Source of the DNA: Anaerocolumna sp. MB42-C2
Lineage (GTDB): Bacteria; Bacillota; Clostridia; Lachnospirales; Lachnospiraceae
DNA: 64,000 bases
Assembly (NCBI RefSeq): GCF_030913705.1
Contig: NZ_CP133190.1
Coordinates: 4,117,501-4,181,500, forward strand
Direction of reading: 5' to 3'
This document shows, in pieces, positions 55,774-63,730 of the stretch (position 1 is its first letter; each line of letters begins with the position of its first letter). The translations under genes were made by a program, and so were the position numbers. Under the pieces are notes generated by a model. It did not search any database, was not told the DNA's origin, and worked only from the letters and a program-made list of their open reading frames with translations.

Positions 55774-56691
55774 TTAGCATTTAAACATTTTCAATAATCT
55801 TAAATAATGATTTGCTTCACGTAAAGTATGGTCGCCTAATAAAGGTATAATAATGGATCTTACTTTACATTCTAATATGCCTTGTGTTCCCTGAGCCTTA
55901 AAATCACGTAAGGCTTTCGTCGCTTTTAAACTTTCAGCAGTTACTTGAATTGAGGGGGCGGTATTATCCATGGCTTCTTTCGCTTCTTCAATTAATGAGT
56001 CGAATTCATTACCAAAATGATTCGCTTTATTTATTAAATCTTCTTCTGTTGGATCAAGTAATCCACGAATGAATTTTGAGTGTTCCGCCATAATTCGGTT
56101 CCAGAATACTTCGAATTCCAAGGCATTGTTTTCAAAGTCAAGTTCCTCTCCGCTCTGTAAGTTTTGAACCATTTGTAAATAAAGCTTTGCTTCCCGTAAG
56201 ATATGATCGATTAAGAGCGGGTAATTCACGGTAAACATCTTGCATGATAAAACATCGGATAATATCGTACATTTAAATTGTATTAATGCTGTAATTAAAT
56301 CAATCGCTTTTTCGTTTATTTCACAAACTTTCTGCTCTAAAACATCATTACAGGGATAATTTCTACTATCCAAATCCATCTGCTCTTTGGTTATTTCAGT
56401 AGGTATTTTAATTCCTGTAAGATAGGATGTGGCCATTTCAGCATCCAAGGTATATTGTGTAAATACTTCTCCTGATCTCAGTACATCCGGACTGACATTT
56501 CCGTTTGAAATACAAACTACTTCCCATAACAAACGGTCGAATTCTCTGCGGAAAGTATCCGCTTGTTCTGTGAAGTTTTTGTCTCTTGGTGTAAATCCTA
56601 ATTCTAAAAAAAGTGAATGTTCTTTCATTATCCTTCCAAAGAATAAATGTAATTCTAAGGAGTGTCTGACAAAGTTTTGTTTCGGCAACAT
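55774..56691 (-). CDS. DUF2935-domain protein
   Basis: The 305-residue all-helical protein has two copies of the same helical unit. The first is near VRHSLELHLFFGRIMKEHSL (about 8-27), the second near NALEFEVFWNRIMAEHSKFI (about 185-205), each followed by a DPTEEDLINKAN- or TPRDKNFTEQAD-like segment. His and Glu pairs at matching places suggest metal binding (seen by pattern only). It occurs in spore-forming Firmicutes. Function unknown. Confidence 0.83.
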   Translation of the reverse strand: MLPKQNFVRHSLELHLFFGRIMKEHSLFLELGFTPRDKNFTEQADTFRREFDRLLWEVVCISNGNVSPDVLRSGEVFTQYTLDAEMATSYLTGIKIPTEITKEQMDLDSRNYPCNDVLEQKVCEINEKAIDLITALIQFKCTILSDVLSCKMFTVNYPLLIDHILREAKLYLQMVQNLQSGEELDFENNALEFEVFWNRIMAEHSKFIRGLLDPTEEDLINKANHFGNEFDSLIEEAKEAMDNTAPSIQVTAESLKATKALRDFKAQGTQGILECKVRSIIIPLLGDHTLREANHYLRLLKMFKC

Positions 56692-56849
56692 TTTAATTTC
56701 TCCGTATACGGACTTATGTTATTTTATGATTGATATGATTTTATGTGATAATCAATTAGTCCAAATTGTAAAATTTAGTTTTATGCTTTGCAACACTCTG
56801 ATAAAAGTATAATAATCATGATATTTCTTTCTAAAATAACAAAGTTATA

Positions 56850-56878
56850 TTGAGATTTGATCTGTGGAGTGTTAAAAT
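56850..56878 (+). promoter_or_regulatory. Promoter A of a matched pair (AAA ATPase gene)
   Basis: TTGAGA (56850-56855), 17 bp, TAAAAT (56873-56878). The stretch from about 56820 to 56880 is nearly the same as 58740-58798 before the SPFH gene, including ATAACAAAGT upstream and GGAGTGT in the spacer. The -10 lies 76 bp before the ATG. Confidence 0.65.
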
Positions 56879-56953
56879 TATTTCAGGTTACTTGTATCAA
56901 ACTTGTTAAATTGAATAATGATTCTTAGTTCGTATTATATAAGGGAGCAGCAT

Positions 56954-57703
56954 ATGGATAACCTATTTATCAGGGAAATCAAGATTAACTGGAATAAAGT
57001 CGGAGACGATAACTATGTCTATGACATAACATCCATAAGATCAGTTAATACCATAGAACTTAACAGTAATGTCACTTTCTTTGTAGGTGAGAACGGGACA
57101 GGAAAATCAACCTTACTGGAGAGTATTGCAATCGCTTATGGATTTAATCCGGAGGGCGGTAACCGGAACTTTAATTTCTCAACAATGGATACCCATTCGG
57201 AACTGCATCAGGCAATTACACTGGTGAAAGGAACAAAACGGCCCCAGGGAAACTTTTTCTTACGTGCGGAAAGTTTTTATAATGTGGCAAGTAAGATAGA
57301 AGATTACAGGGATGGGGATAATTATGACGATTATTATAGAAGTTATGGCGGTAAATCAATGCATGACCAGTCACATGGGGAAAGTTTTCTGGCCTTGATG
57401 CAGAATCGGTTCAGAGAACAGGGAATCTATATACTGGATGAGCCGGAAGCGGCATTATCGCCCCAACGGCAGTTGTCTCTATTAATGCTGATTCACAATC
57501 TGGCTAAGAAAGGGACACAATTTATTATTGCGAGCCATTCGCCGATTTTGCTTGGAATACCCGGAGCGGTAATTTTTTCTTTTGATGACGGAGGGATAAC
57601 AGAGATTTCTTATGAAGAGACAGAAAGTTATAAGTTAACGGAACTATTTATCAATCACAGGCAACTTGTTTTAAATAACCTGATTGAGGAGAGTGAAAGT
57701 TGA
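56954..57703 (+). CDS. AAA-family ATPase (small ABC/RecF-like)
   Basis: The cytosolic 249-residue ATPase has Walker A FVGENGTGKSTLLESIAIAY, a signature-like SHGESFLALMQNR, Walker B IYILDEPEAALSP and an ASHSPIL switch. It matches the single-domain AAA_21/YbjD-like group often found alone or with defence systems. No nuclease partner is near. ATG 56954 follows AAGGGAG; the longer start has no site. It shares its promoter type with the SPFH cluster. Confidence 0.88.
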   Translation: MDNLFIREIKINWNKVGDDNYVYDITSIRSVNTIELNSNVTFFVGENGTGKSTLLESIAIAYGFNPEGGNRNFNFSTMDTHSELHQAITLVKGTKRPQGNFFLRAESFYNVASKIEDYRDGDNYDDYYRSYGGKSMHDQSHGESFLALMQNRFREQGIYILDEPEAALSPQRQLSLLMLIHNLAKKGTQFIIASHSPILLGIPGAVIFSFDDGGITEISYEETESYKLTELFINHRQLVLNNLIEESES

Positions 57704-57744
57704 AGAGAGTATATAAAAGCGTATGGTATAATTTGAAAGACCTA

Positions 57745-57802
57745 AAAGTCAAAAGTCAGGCAGGCGGTTCCTTTCATAGTTACTAATAGACTCTTGACTT
57801 TC
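57745..57802 (+). terminator. Imperfect terminator after the AAA ATPase gene
   Basis: AAGTCAAAAGTC and GACTCTTGACTT pair with one mismatch around a 30-base loop, followed by a T-rich stretch. Confidence 0.4.
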
Positions 57803-57824
57803 TGATCTTTTATGTAAATGTTAA

Positions 57825-58013
57825 CTATTCTTGTTTATAAACAAAATATCTAATTTCCTGTGGCAAAGAGATTAAATCGTCTTTTACATTGGTTGGGTAA
57901 ACTACCAGATTGTTTAGTTCCTGTAAATCAATCCAGGAAAAAACCAAATCGATTCGTTTGTTACCGTAGTCATTATAAGCAGGAAAAGTACCCTCTAAGG
58001 GGATCTGAGTATC
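57825..58013 (-). pseudogene. C-terminal coding remnant directly after the 58014 stop
   Basis: Directly in frame behind the TAG of the 58014-58613 gene, 62 codons stay open: DTQIPLEGTFPAYNDYGNKR, then IDLVFSWIDLQELN and LPQEIRYFVYKQE, ending at 57825. The codon usage looks like a real protein. It is either the tail of a deleted gene or a part of the upstream protein cut off by a nonsense change. Family unknown. Confidence 0.45.
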
Positions 58014-58613
58014 CTATTCCGACTCATCGTCACTGACAGCGGAAGCTATTACGGAGGACACATCCACGGCATCAGGAGCATCTAAAGTAAGTTCCCCATT
58101 GTCTGCCACTTCATTTGGATCCGGATTTTCTTCGGTACCCTTTTCCTCATCCCACAGGGAAGTATATTGCTTTTTCTCTTTCAGCTCATTCATCATAGCT
58201 GCGTTTTTGGCAGACATATACATTACCATGCTGAATTCCATGAGTTTCTTTTCATCTTCGGCAGGTACTTTTCCACCCCTGGAGATTCTTCTTGCAACTT
58301 CCATAATCTTTGCGGTATCCCGGGCACATTCGGACATAATATCACCTTGTTGTTTCGCTACTTCAGCATTATATAAGCCGGAACGGGTAAGCATGACCTG
58401 TTCCAGGAAATTGCTGTATTCCTCACACTTTTCCGAAACAGCATTATAAGATAGGTCCAGGGTTACAGCTTCATGGGAAAATACCTCTTTTCCGTTCGGA
58501 GTTGTATTGATCTTCTCATCTAGCGCTTTCTTTTTTTTCGCTAAGGACAGTTTCTGATCCCAGAACTCCTCAAAACGTGCAGAATAAATCTGCTTTGCTT
58601 CACCTATTTTCAT
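58014..58613 (-). CDS. Coiled-coil protein of unknown function
   Basis: The 199-residue protein is largely helical: AKKKKALDEKINTTPNGKEV, a Met/Ala-rich middle (AKNAAMMNELKEKKQ), and an acidic tail (VSDDESE). It has no signal or membrane segment. The layout, with a polar coil and an acidic C-terminus, suggests an adaptor or secretion-linked protein. It is divergent from the SPFH cluster with only 345 bp between, so the two may be linked. Family not recognised. Confidence 0.7.
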   Translation of the reverse strand: MKIGEAKQIYSARFEEFWDQKLSLAKKKKALDEKINTTPNGKEVFSHEAVTLDLSYNAVSEKCEEYSNFLEQVMLTRSGLYNAEVAKQQGDIMSECARDTAKIMEVARRISRGGKVPAEDEKKLMEFSMVMYMSAKNAAMMNELKEKKQYTSLWDEEKGTEENPDPNEVADNGELTLDAPDAVDVSSVIASAVSDDESE

Positions 58614-58767
58614 ATAATCACCTCCTCGCAGGAATAATTTATGTATCTTGTCAAAGTTTATATCGTCATAAGCTAAAAAAAATTAAACCTTATCAAATTT
58701 AGTTGCAGTAAAAATGATTTTACCATGATAAAAATGTCATATTTCTACTAAAAGTAACAAAGTGATG

Positions 58768-58796
58768 TTGAGATTTACTCTATGGAGTGTTAAAAT
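58768..58796 (+). promoter_or_regulatory. Promoter B of a matched pair (SPFH cluster)
   Basis: TTGAGA (58768-58773), 17 bp, TAAAAT (58791-58796). It has the same spacer core (GGAGTGT) and the same upstream AGTAACAAAGT-like sequence as the promoter at 56850. The -10 lies 163 bp before the ATG at 58959. Confidence 0.65.
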
Positions 58797-58958
58797 TATA
58801 GCAGGCAACGAATATCATGTTCTTGTTTTGCCTGGTAATAATGAATTATGTCCATTGATAACAGGGGCAAACTTTGAGAAGAAATGGTCTTTCAATCTGT
58901 AGATAGAAGGGAATTCTTACAGATGGAGAATGTGATATGATATGAGGAGGACAAACAG

Positions 58959-60269
58959 ATGGCAATTGTAGAAGTAATTAAATATAACGGTGGTCCGGAT
59001 GTATTTGCCTGGAAATATCCCAGTGAGGAATTAGGAACCTGGACACAATTAATTGTAAATGAAGCCCAGGAGGCTGTTTTGTTTAAGGGTGGTAAGGCGC
59101 TTGATGTATTTGGAAGCGGACGCCATACCCTAGAGACGGCTAATATTCCCTTGTTAAATAAGCTTGTGAATCTTCCGTTTGGAGGGCGCACTCCGTTTAC
59201 CGCTGAAGTATGGTTTATCAATAAAGCATTTTCCCTTGATGTAAAATGGGGAACGGCGTCTCCCATTCAGATTCAGGATCCCAAATACGGCGTTTTTGTA
59301 CCGGTCCGTTCGAATGGAACCTTCGGTGTCCAGATAGAGGAATCAAAGAAATTTCTTATTAAATTAGTCGGAACCTTATCTGTATTTGATAAGACAACTC
59401 TGGTAAAATATTTTCGCGGTTTATATATCACAAAAGTAAAAGATGCCATATCCCAATATGTAGTACATAAACAAATCAGTTTACTGGAAATAAATGCATA
59501 CATAGATGAACTTTCCAACTTTATGAAAGAGCGTATTGCACCTACATTAGATGAGTATGGAATCGGACTTGCTAATTTCTATGTAAATGATTTAAGTATA
59601 CCGGAAGAAGATCCCGCAGTTGCAAAATTAAAAAGTGCATTGGCAAAACGTGCTGAAATGAATATCATCGGTTACAGTTACCAGCAGGAACGTTCTTTTG
59701 ATACTCTGGAGGGAGCAGCCAAAAACCCGGGTTCGATATCCTCCGATTTGATGGGAGCAGGAATAGGGCTTGGTATGGGGGTAGGTATCGGTGGTTCAGT
59801 CGGTAATGCCTTTAGCGGTGTATCCCAGGAAATAAAGGTTGGCAAGGACAACGGGACAACGGTCAAGGAGTGTCCGAAGTGCCATTCGAATCTAAATCCA
59901 TCTCAGAGGTTTTGCGGAACCTGTGGTTATGATACAGAAGCGAAAGATAAGAAAGAAAAGGAAACTGAAATTAAATGCAGCAAATGCGGCAGTATAGTGG
60001 TCGATAATATGAAGTTTTGTCCGGAGTGCGGCAAAAAATATAACCCATGTCCGGAATGTGGTACAGATATGCCGGAGGAGGCTAAATCCTGCCCCGTATG
60101 CGGCTGCGAAAAGCCATTTAACTGCTCTGGCTGCGGCAAATTAATTCCCAAAGGCAGTAAATTCTGTCCGGAATGCGGTCTTAAGCTTATTAAGGCATGC
60201 CCGAAGTGCGGTCTGGCAATTCAGGGTTCACCGAAGTTCTGCCCGGAATGCGGTGAAAAACTGGAATAA
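58959..60269 (+). CDS. SPFH-domain protein with five C-terminal zinc ribbons
   Basis: The 436-residue protein has an SPFH/band-7 domain of the YdjI (virion-core-like) type (about 1-230; LIVNEAQEAVLFKGGKALD, FGSGRHTL). A Gly-rich hinge follows (about 255-285). Then come five zinc ribbons, each of the CxxCG...FCxxCG kind (CPKCHSNL..FCGTC, CSKCG..FCPEC, CPECG..CPVC, CSGCG..FCPEC, CPKCG..FCPEC). There is no membrane helix; SPFH proteins of this kind sit on the membrane as rings or as part of envelope-stress systems with PspA. GAGGAGG precedes the ATG. It heads a gene cluster of membrane zinc-ribbon proteins. Confidence 0.9.
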   Translation: MAIVEVIKYNGGPDVFAWKYPSEELGTWTQLIVNEAQEAVLFKGGKALDVFGSGRHTLETANIPLLNKLVNLPFGGRTPFTAEVWFINKAFSLDVKWGTASPIQIQDPKYGVFVPVRSNGTFGVQIEESKKFLIKLVGTLSVFDKTTLVKYFRGLYITKVKDAISQYVVHKQISLLEINAYIDELSNFMKERIAPTLDEYGIGLANFYVNDLSIPEEDPAVAKLKSALAKRAEMNIIGYSYQQERSFDTLEGAAKNPGSISSDLMGAGIGLGMGVGIGGSVGNAFSGVSQEIKVGKDNGTTVKECPKCHSNLNPSQRFCGTCGYDTEAKDKKEKETEIKCSKCGSIVVDNMKFCPECGKKYNPCPECGTDMPEEAKSCPVCGCEKPFNCSGCGKLIPKGSKFCPECGLKLIKACPKCGLAIQGSPKFCPECGEKLE

Positions 60270-60385
60270 GCTAAAAAATAGGTATGGTGATATATTTAGG
60301 TAATTTTGAACTAAAGTTTTATTTTAATAAATAGAGTCGATGTTTGGTAATAGAGTTGAAGTCAAGGAAAAGGGAGGATTAAAGG

Positions 60386-61084
60386 GTGACAAGAAGAGGA
60401 AAAACGTTATCATTTATTGGAGCTATAAGTATTGCTGTTACTATAGTATTATTCTTTTTACTGACAAGAGAGAGAAGTGCTATGACCTGGGCAGGGTTTT
60501 GCTCAATTGTATTGGCAGAAATCACTATGATAGGCGGGCTGGTAGTACTGGAAGCGATTTCGGCTAACCTTTCACAGATCGTTATCAGCGCGGTTGGAGG
60601 AGGTGCATTGATAGCGATTCCTCTCATTTCTATTGTGGTTTCGCTGTTGTTTATGATATTACAGAGCCATGCTTACAGGGCTTTTGCAGCGATTCAACTT
60701 GTATCCCTGGCTGTATTAATGATTCTGCTTATTATCGCTTATCATGTCTCCTCCAGTGTGAAGTATACCAGTGATAACTTGTTATCTGCTGAAAAAACCA
60801 TAACCAGGATTACAGATAAATTAAAGATTCTTGCAGGAGACAGGAACAATAAAGCTTATGCTGAAAAAATCAAAAGAATTGCGGAGGATATCAGATATAG
60901 TGACGTATCTGTAGCCGCAGCGGCAGATAATGAAATGGAAGTTAAGCTTGAGCAGTTAAAACGCATACTGTTAAGCGAAGATGACCAGAAAGAGGATAAG
61001 GCCAATGCCTTATTGGAGGATATGGCATTGCTTGTAGACAGGTCTAGATTGGAAGTTAAAAACACGAAACAGGGAGGTTTCTAA
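60386..61084 (+). CDS. Membrane protein with C-terminal coiled coil (SPFH cluster)
   Basis: The 232-residue protein starts GTG behind GGGAGG (8 bp). It has about four membrane helices (residues 10-130) then a soluble helical tail (KLKILAGDRNNKAYAEKI, LEQLKRILLSEDDQK) likely to form a coiled coil facing the cytosol. It is 116 bp after the SPFH gene and 2 bp before the next. Family not recognised. Confidence 0.78.
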   Translation: MTRRGKTLSFIGAISIAVTIVLFFLLTRERSAMTWAGFCSIVLAEITMIGGLVVLEAISANLSQIVISAVGGGALIAIPLISIVVSLLFMILQSHAYRAFAAIQLVSLAVLMILLIIAYHVSSSVKYTSDNLLSAEKTITRITDKLKILAGDRNNKAYAEKIKRIAEDIRYSDVSVAAAADNEMEVKLEQLKRILLSEDDQKEDKANALLEDMALLVDRSRLEVKNTKQGGF

Positions 61085-61086
61085 AC

Positions 61087-61650
61087 TTGAAGAATTCAAA
61101 AGCAGCAGTTGTAATATATAGAATATGGGAGACAGTAGAATATCTTCTCGGAGCGATGATTGCAACACTTTTTGGGCTGGTAGCATTAGTAGGTATGTTT
61201 GATCATGAAGAAGACGGTGCTGCAATTATTATTATTATAAGCTGGTTATTTACAGCATTAGGACTCTGGCTTATTCAGCTGGGCAGGAAGAGAAAAATAT
61301 TATTAAAGAATTTCAGAGAGTATGTTACCAGGTTATCACTGGACCCTACGGGTTCAATTGAAAACCTGGCAGCTTCGATAAATACTTCACAGGATGTTGT
61401 GAAAGACAATCTGCAGATAATGATCAATAAAAAGTTTTTTGTTGACGCATATATAGATGAAATTAATAATCGGGTTGTATTTCAGACAGGCGTCAGAGAA
61501 GTGCCACAATATAATGAGTTTGAATCTAACATACAAAACCAGTATGCAGAATATGTAACGGTTACCTGTAAAAGCTGCGGCGGAATCAATAAGGTTTTAA
61601 AAGATAAAGTCGGCGAATGTGAATATTGCGGATCGCCGATTAAGAATTAA
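61087..61650 (+). CDS. Membrane protein with winged-helix-like and zinc-ribbon parts
   Basis: The 187-residue protein begins TTG behind GGGAGG. It has two membrane helices (about 15-70), a helical segment (SLDPTGSIENLAASINTSQD, then NLQIMINKKFFVDAYIDE) resembling a small winged helix, and a C-terminal CKSCGG...CEYCGSPI ribbon. The 61667 and 62098 frames have the same layout and are a paralogue. The C-terminal ribbon is like those of the SPFH protein. Confidence 0.8.
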   Translation: MKNSKAAVVIYRIWETVEYLLGAMIATLFGLVALVGMFDHEEDGAAIIIIISWLFTALGLWLIQLGRKRKILLKNFREYVTRLSLDPTGSIENLAASINTSQDVVKDNLQIMINKKFFVDAYIDEINNRVVFQTGVREVPQYNEFESNIQNQYAEYVTVTCKSCGGINKVLKDKVGECEYCGSPIKN

Positions 61651-61666
61651 TTGCGGAGATAATAGT

Positions 61667-62101
61667 ATGGCGAATATTAAAAAGAAAAGAACATCCGTTA
61701 TAACAATTATATTATGGGACATATTCTTCTTTCCGGTAGGTATTTATTTCATTCATAGAAGGTTAACGGAAGATAAAACAGAAACATTGAAGAATAGCAG
61801 GACTGTTAATGTACTTGGATGGATTCTGGTCGTATTAGGATTAATATATTTATTACTAGGATTTACCGGTGGGCTTGAGTCTGAAAACGGGGAATCTGTT
61901 GTAGGTATGATAGTTATCATGGTTACACTTTTTCTTGGAGGAGGTCTGCTTACCTTGCGCGGTGCCAAGAGAATGAGAATCCTCGGTGAACGGTATAATA
62001 AATATTGCCAGATCATCTATGCAAACCAGACAGACCTCGTAACGATTGCTAATGCAGCAGGGGTATCAGCGAAACTGCACAAAAAGATCTTCGGGATATG
62101 A
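61667..62101 (+). CDS. 5' half of a frameshift-split zinc-ribbon membrane protein
   Basis: The 144-codon frame starts at ATG 61667 with GGAG 8 bp upstream. It has two to three membrane helices and a segment (QTDLVTIANAAGVSA) matching the 61087 protein's SIENLAASINTSQ. After VSA it loses likeness and stops at 62101. The lost continuation lies in the next frame (62098-62331 and upstream), so a one-base deletion near 62068-62073 is likely. A sequencing error or programmed frameshift must be excluded. Confidence 0.65.
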   Translation: MANIKKKRTSVITIILWDIFFFPVGIYFIHRRLTEDKTETLKNSRTVNVLGWILVVLGLIYLLLGFTGGLESENGESVVGMIVIMVTLFLGGGLLTLRGAKRMRILGERYNKYCQIIYANQTDLVTIANAAGVSAKLHKKIFGI

Positions 62102-62331
62102 TTGACAGTGGTTTCTTTCCCGGGGCATACATTGATCTGACCTTACTGGAAATTATATTGCCGGGAAACAGAAGCAAGAGTCAACAGGGTAACATTCAAC
62201 AACCGGCCAATTACAAAGAACCAAGAAGAAAAGTGATAAAATGTCCGAACTGCGGAGCAAATAATGAGGTTGTAGAGGGTATTACCAAAGAATGTGAATA
62301 TTGTGATACACCTATAATCTATGAGGGATAA
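62098..62331 (+). CDS. 3' half of the frameshift-split zinc-ribbon membrane protein
   Basis: The frame (first in-frame Met 62098, but the open region extends upstream with ETAQKDLRD) reads MIDSGFFPGAYIDLTLLEII, matching MINKKFFVDAYIDE of the 61087 protein, and ends with a CPNCGANNEVVEGITKECEY ribbon. It lacks its own ribosome site. Joined with the 61667 frame it gives a full paralogue of about 221 residues. Confidence 0.6.
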   Translation: MIDSGFFPGAYIDLTLLEIILPGNRSKSQQGNIQQPANYKEPRRKVIKCPNCGANNEVVEGITKECEYCDTPIIYEG

Positions 62332-62402
62332 AAGCATTCAGAATTAAAAAACCTACCGGCAGGATGTACATGTCAGGTAATATGTGTAGGATTGGAGTAA
62401 AT

Positions 62403-62807
62403 ATGCAGGGATACAATTGTATCATGGTCTATAACAAAGAGAAAAGCAGGCTGTTATTTTGCAAACGGACGAAGAATCCTTATTTAGGTCTGTATAACCT
62501 GGTGGGCGGTAAGATTGAAGATGGAGAAGATGGTTATAAAGCAGCTTATCGGGAGCTTTATGAAGAAACGGGAATATCGAAACAAGATATTTTGCTGCGG
62601 CATATGATGGATTTTACTTATTATAATCAGGAATGTTATGTAGAAGTATATGCAGGACATTTATGCAAGGAGATGGATTTGAAGGAGGAGGCTCACCCGC
62701 TGTTTTGGCTGGAATTAAGTGAAAACTTCTTCGATGGCAGCAGGTTTGCCGGAGAAGGAAACATTGGACATATGGTGGAGCAGGTGAAAGAATATGGTAT
62801 GGGATGA
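62403..62807 (+). CDS. Nudix hydrolase
   Basis: The protein of about 134 residues has the Nudix box GGKIEDGEDGYKAAYRELYE followed by ETGI, complete with the REUxEExGU catalytic Glu residues. The preceding NPYLGLYNLVGG is typical of MutT/8-oxo-dGTP-like members. I chose ATG 62403 because GGAG lies 5 bp in front; 13 further residues upstream are possible. Substrate unknown. Confidence 0.88.
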   Translation: MQGYNCIMVYNKEKSRLLFCKRTKNPYLGLYNLVGGKIEDGEDGYKAAYRELYEETGISKQDILLRHMMDFTYYNQECYVEVYAGHLCKEMDLKEEAHPLFWLELSENFFDGSRFAGEGNIGHMVEQVKEYGMG

Positions 62808-62953
62808 CAGAAACCTGAATGTATGATTTGCATAACATTACAAAGGTAATAGGATACTAATATAGACAAGCATGTGAAACGGAAGAAAATCACTGTAGCA
62901 TCCTGCCATTGTTGGAATATAATAATATAGCAAATAAGAAAGGACGTGTTCCT

Positions 62954-63523
62954 TTGGCTATTAAAATATTTATAGATCAGGGTCATAATCCCAGTGGATA
63001 CTTCAACAGTGGTGCTGAGGCTAACGGCGTATATGAATCAGAAGTCAATTATCAGGTAGGAATATATTTACAAAACTTATTAAACAATGATCCGAGATTT
63101 GAGGCACGTGTCTCAAGGCCAACTCCGGATACGATTCTGGGCACTAACAATTCTACCAGTTTACAGGAAAGAGTTCGTATGGCAAATGAATGGCCTGCAG
63201 ACTATTTTATCAGCATCCATTGCAATTCTAATCCAAATCCTGATGTGAATGGTACGGAGGTATATATATATCAGACCGGAACCCAGTCAAACTGGCTTGC
63301 AGCTGCGGTGTTAACTGCTGTTACCCAGACTGTTGGAACAAGAAATAACGGAGTACGTGTAAATCCATCCCTGTATGTCTTACGCAGAACAAATATGCCA
63401 TCCATATTAATTGAATTAGCATATGTAACGAATGAATCCGATGCCCAGAAACTTAGGGATGACCAATATCAGTTCGCAAATGGAATTTACTTAGGGATTA
63501 AGCAGTATTTTGGTTTTCAGTAG
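62954..63523 (+). CDS. N-acetylmuramoyl-L-alanine amidase (Amidase_3)
   Basis: The zinc-dependent peptidoglycan amidase of about 189 residues has IFIDQGHNPSG (His11), GVYESEVNYQ (Glu), FISIHCNSN (His) and SILIELAYVTN (catalytic Glu). It has no signal peptide, as in the CwlC/CwlH-type mother-cell lysis amidases of sporulating cells. The start is TTG 62954 with AAAGGACG about 7 bp upstream. It cuts the bond between MurNAc and L-Ala. Confidence 0.92.
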   Translation: MAIKIFIDQGHNPSGYFNSGAEANGVYESEVNYQVGIYLQNLLNNDPRFEARVSRPTPDTILGTNNSTSLQERVRMANEWPADYFISIHCNSNPNPDVNGTEVYIYQTGTQSNWLAAAVLTAVTQTVGTRNNGVRVNPSLYVLRRTNMPSILIELAYVTNESDAQKLRDDQYQFANGIYLGIKQYFGFQ

Positions 63524-63576
63524 TATATAATTAAATAAACAGCAATTCATCAGATAAATAGGTCATGTTTTTTTAG

Positions 63577-63617
63577 CAGGGTGGGAGGTATTATTATATA
63601 TCTCATCCTGTTATTTT
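63577..63617 (+). terminator. Terminator after the amidase gene
   Basis: CAGGGTGGGAG and CTCATCCTG pair (with G-T pairs) around a 14-base loop; TTATTTT follows. Confidence 0.6.
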
Positions 63618-63730
63618 AGGAAAGAAAATGGGTCAGGTTTAGTTTGAATGAAGCTGACAAACCTTATTGACAGAGATGAAAGTCTAATATATTATGAAAG
63701 TATTATTCTAATTTATATGGGGGATTTACA

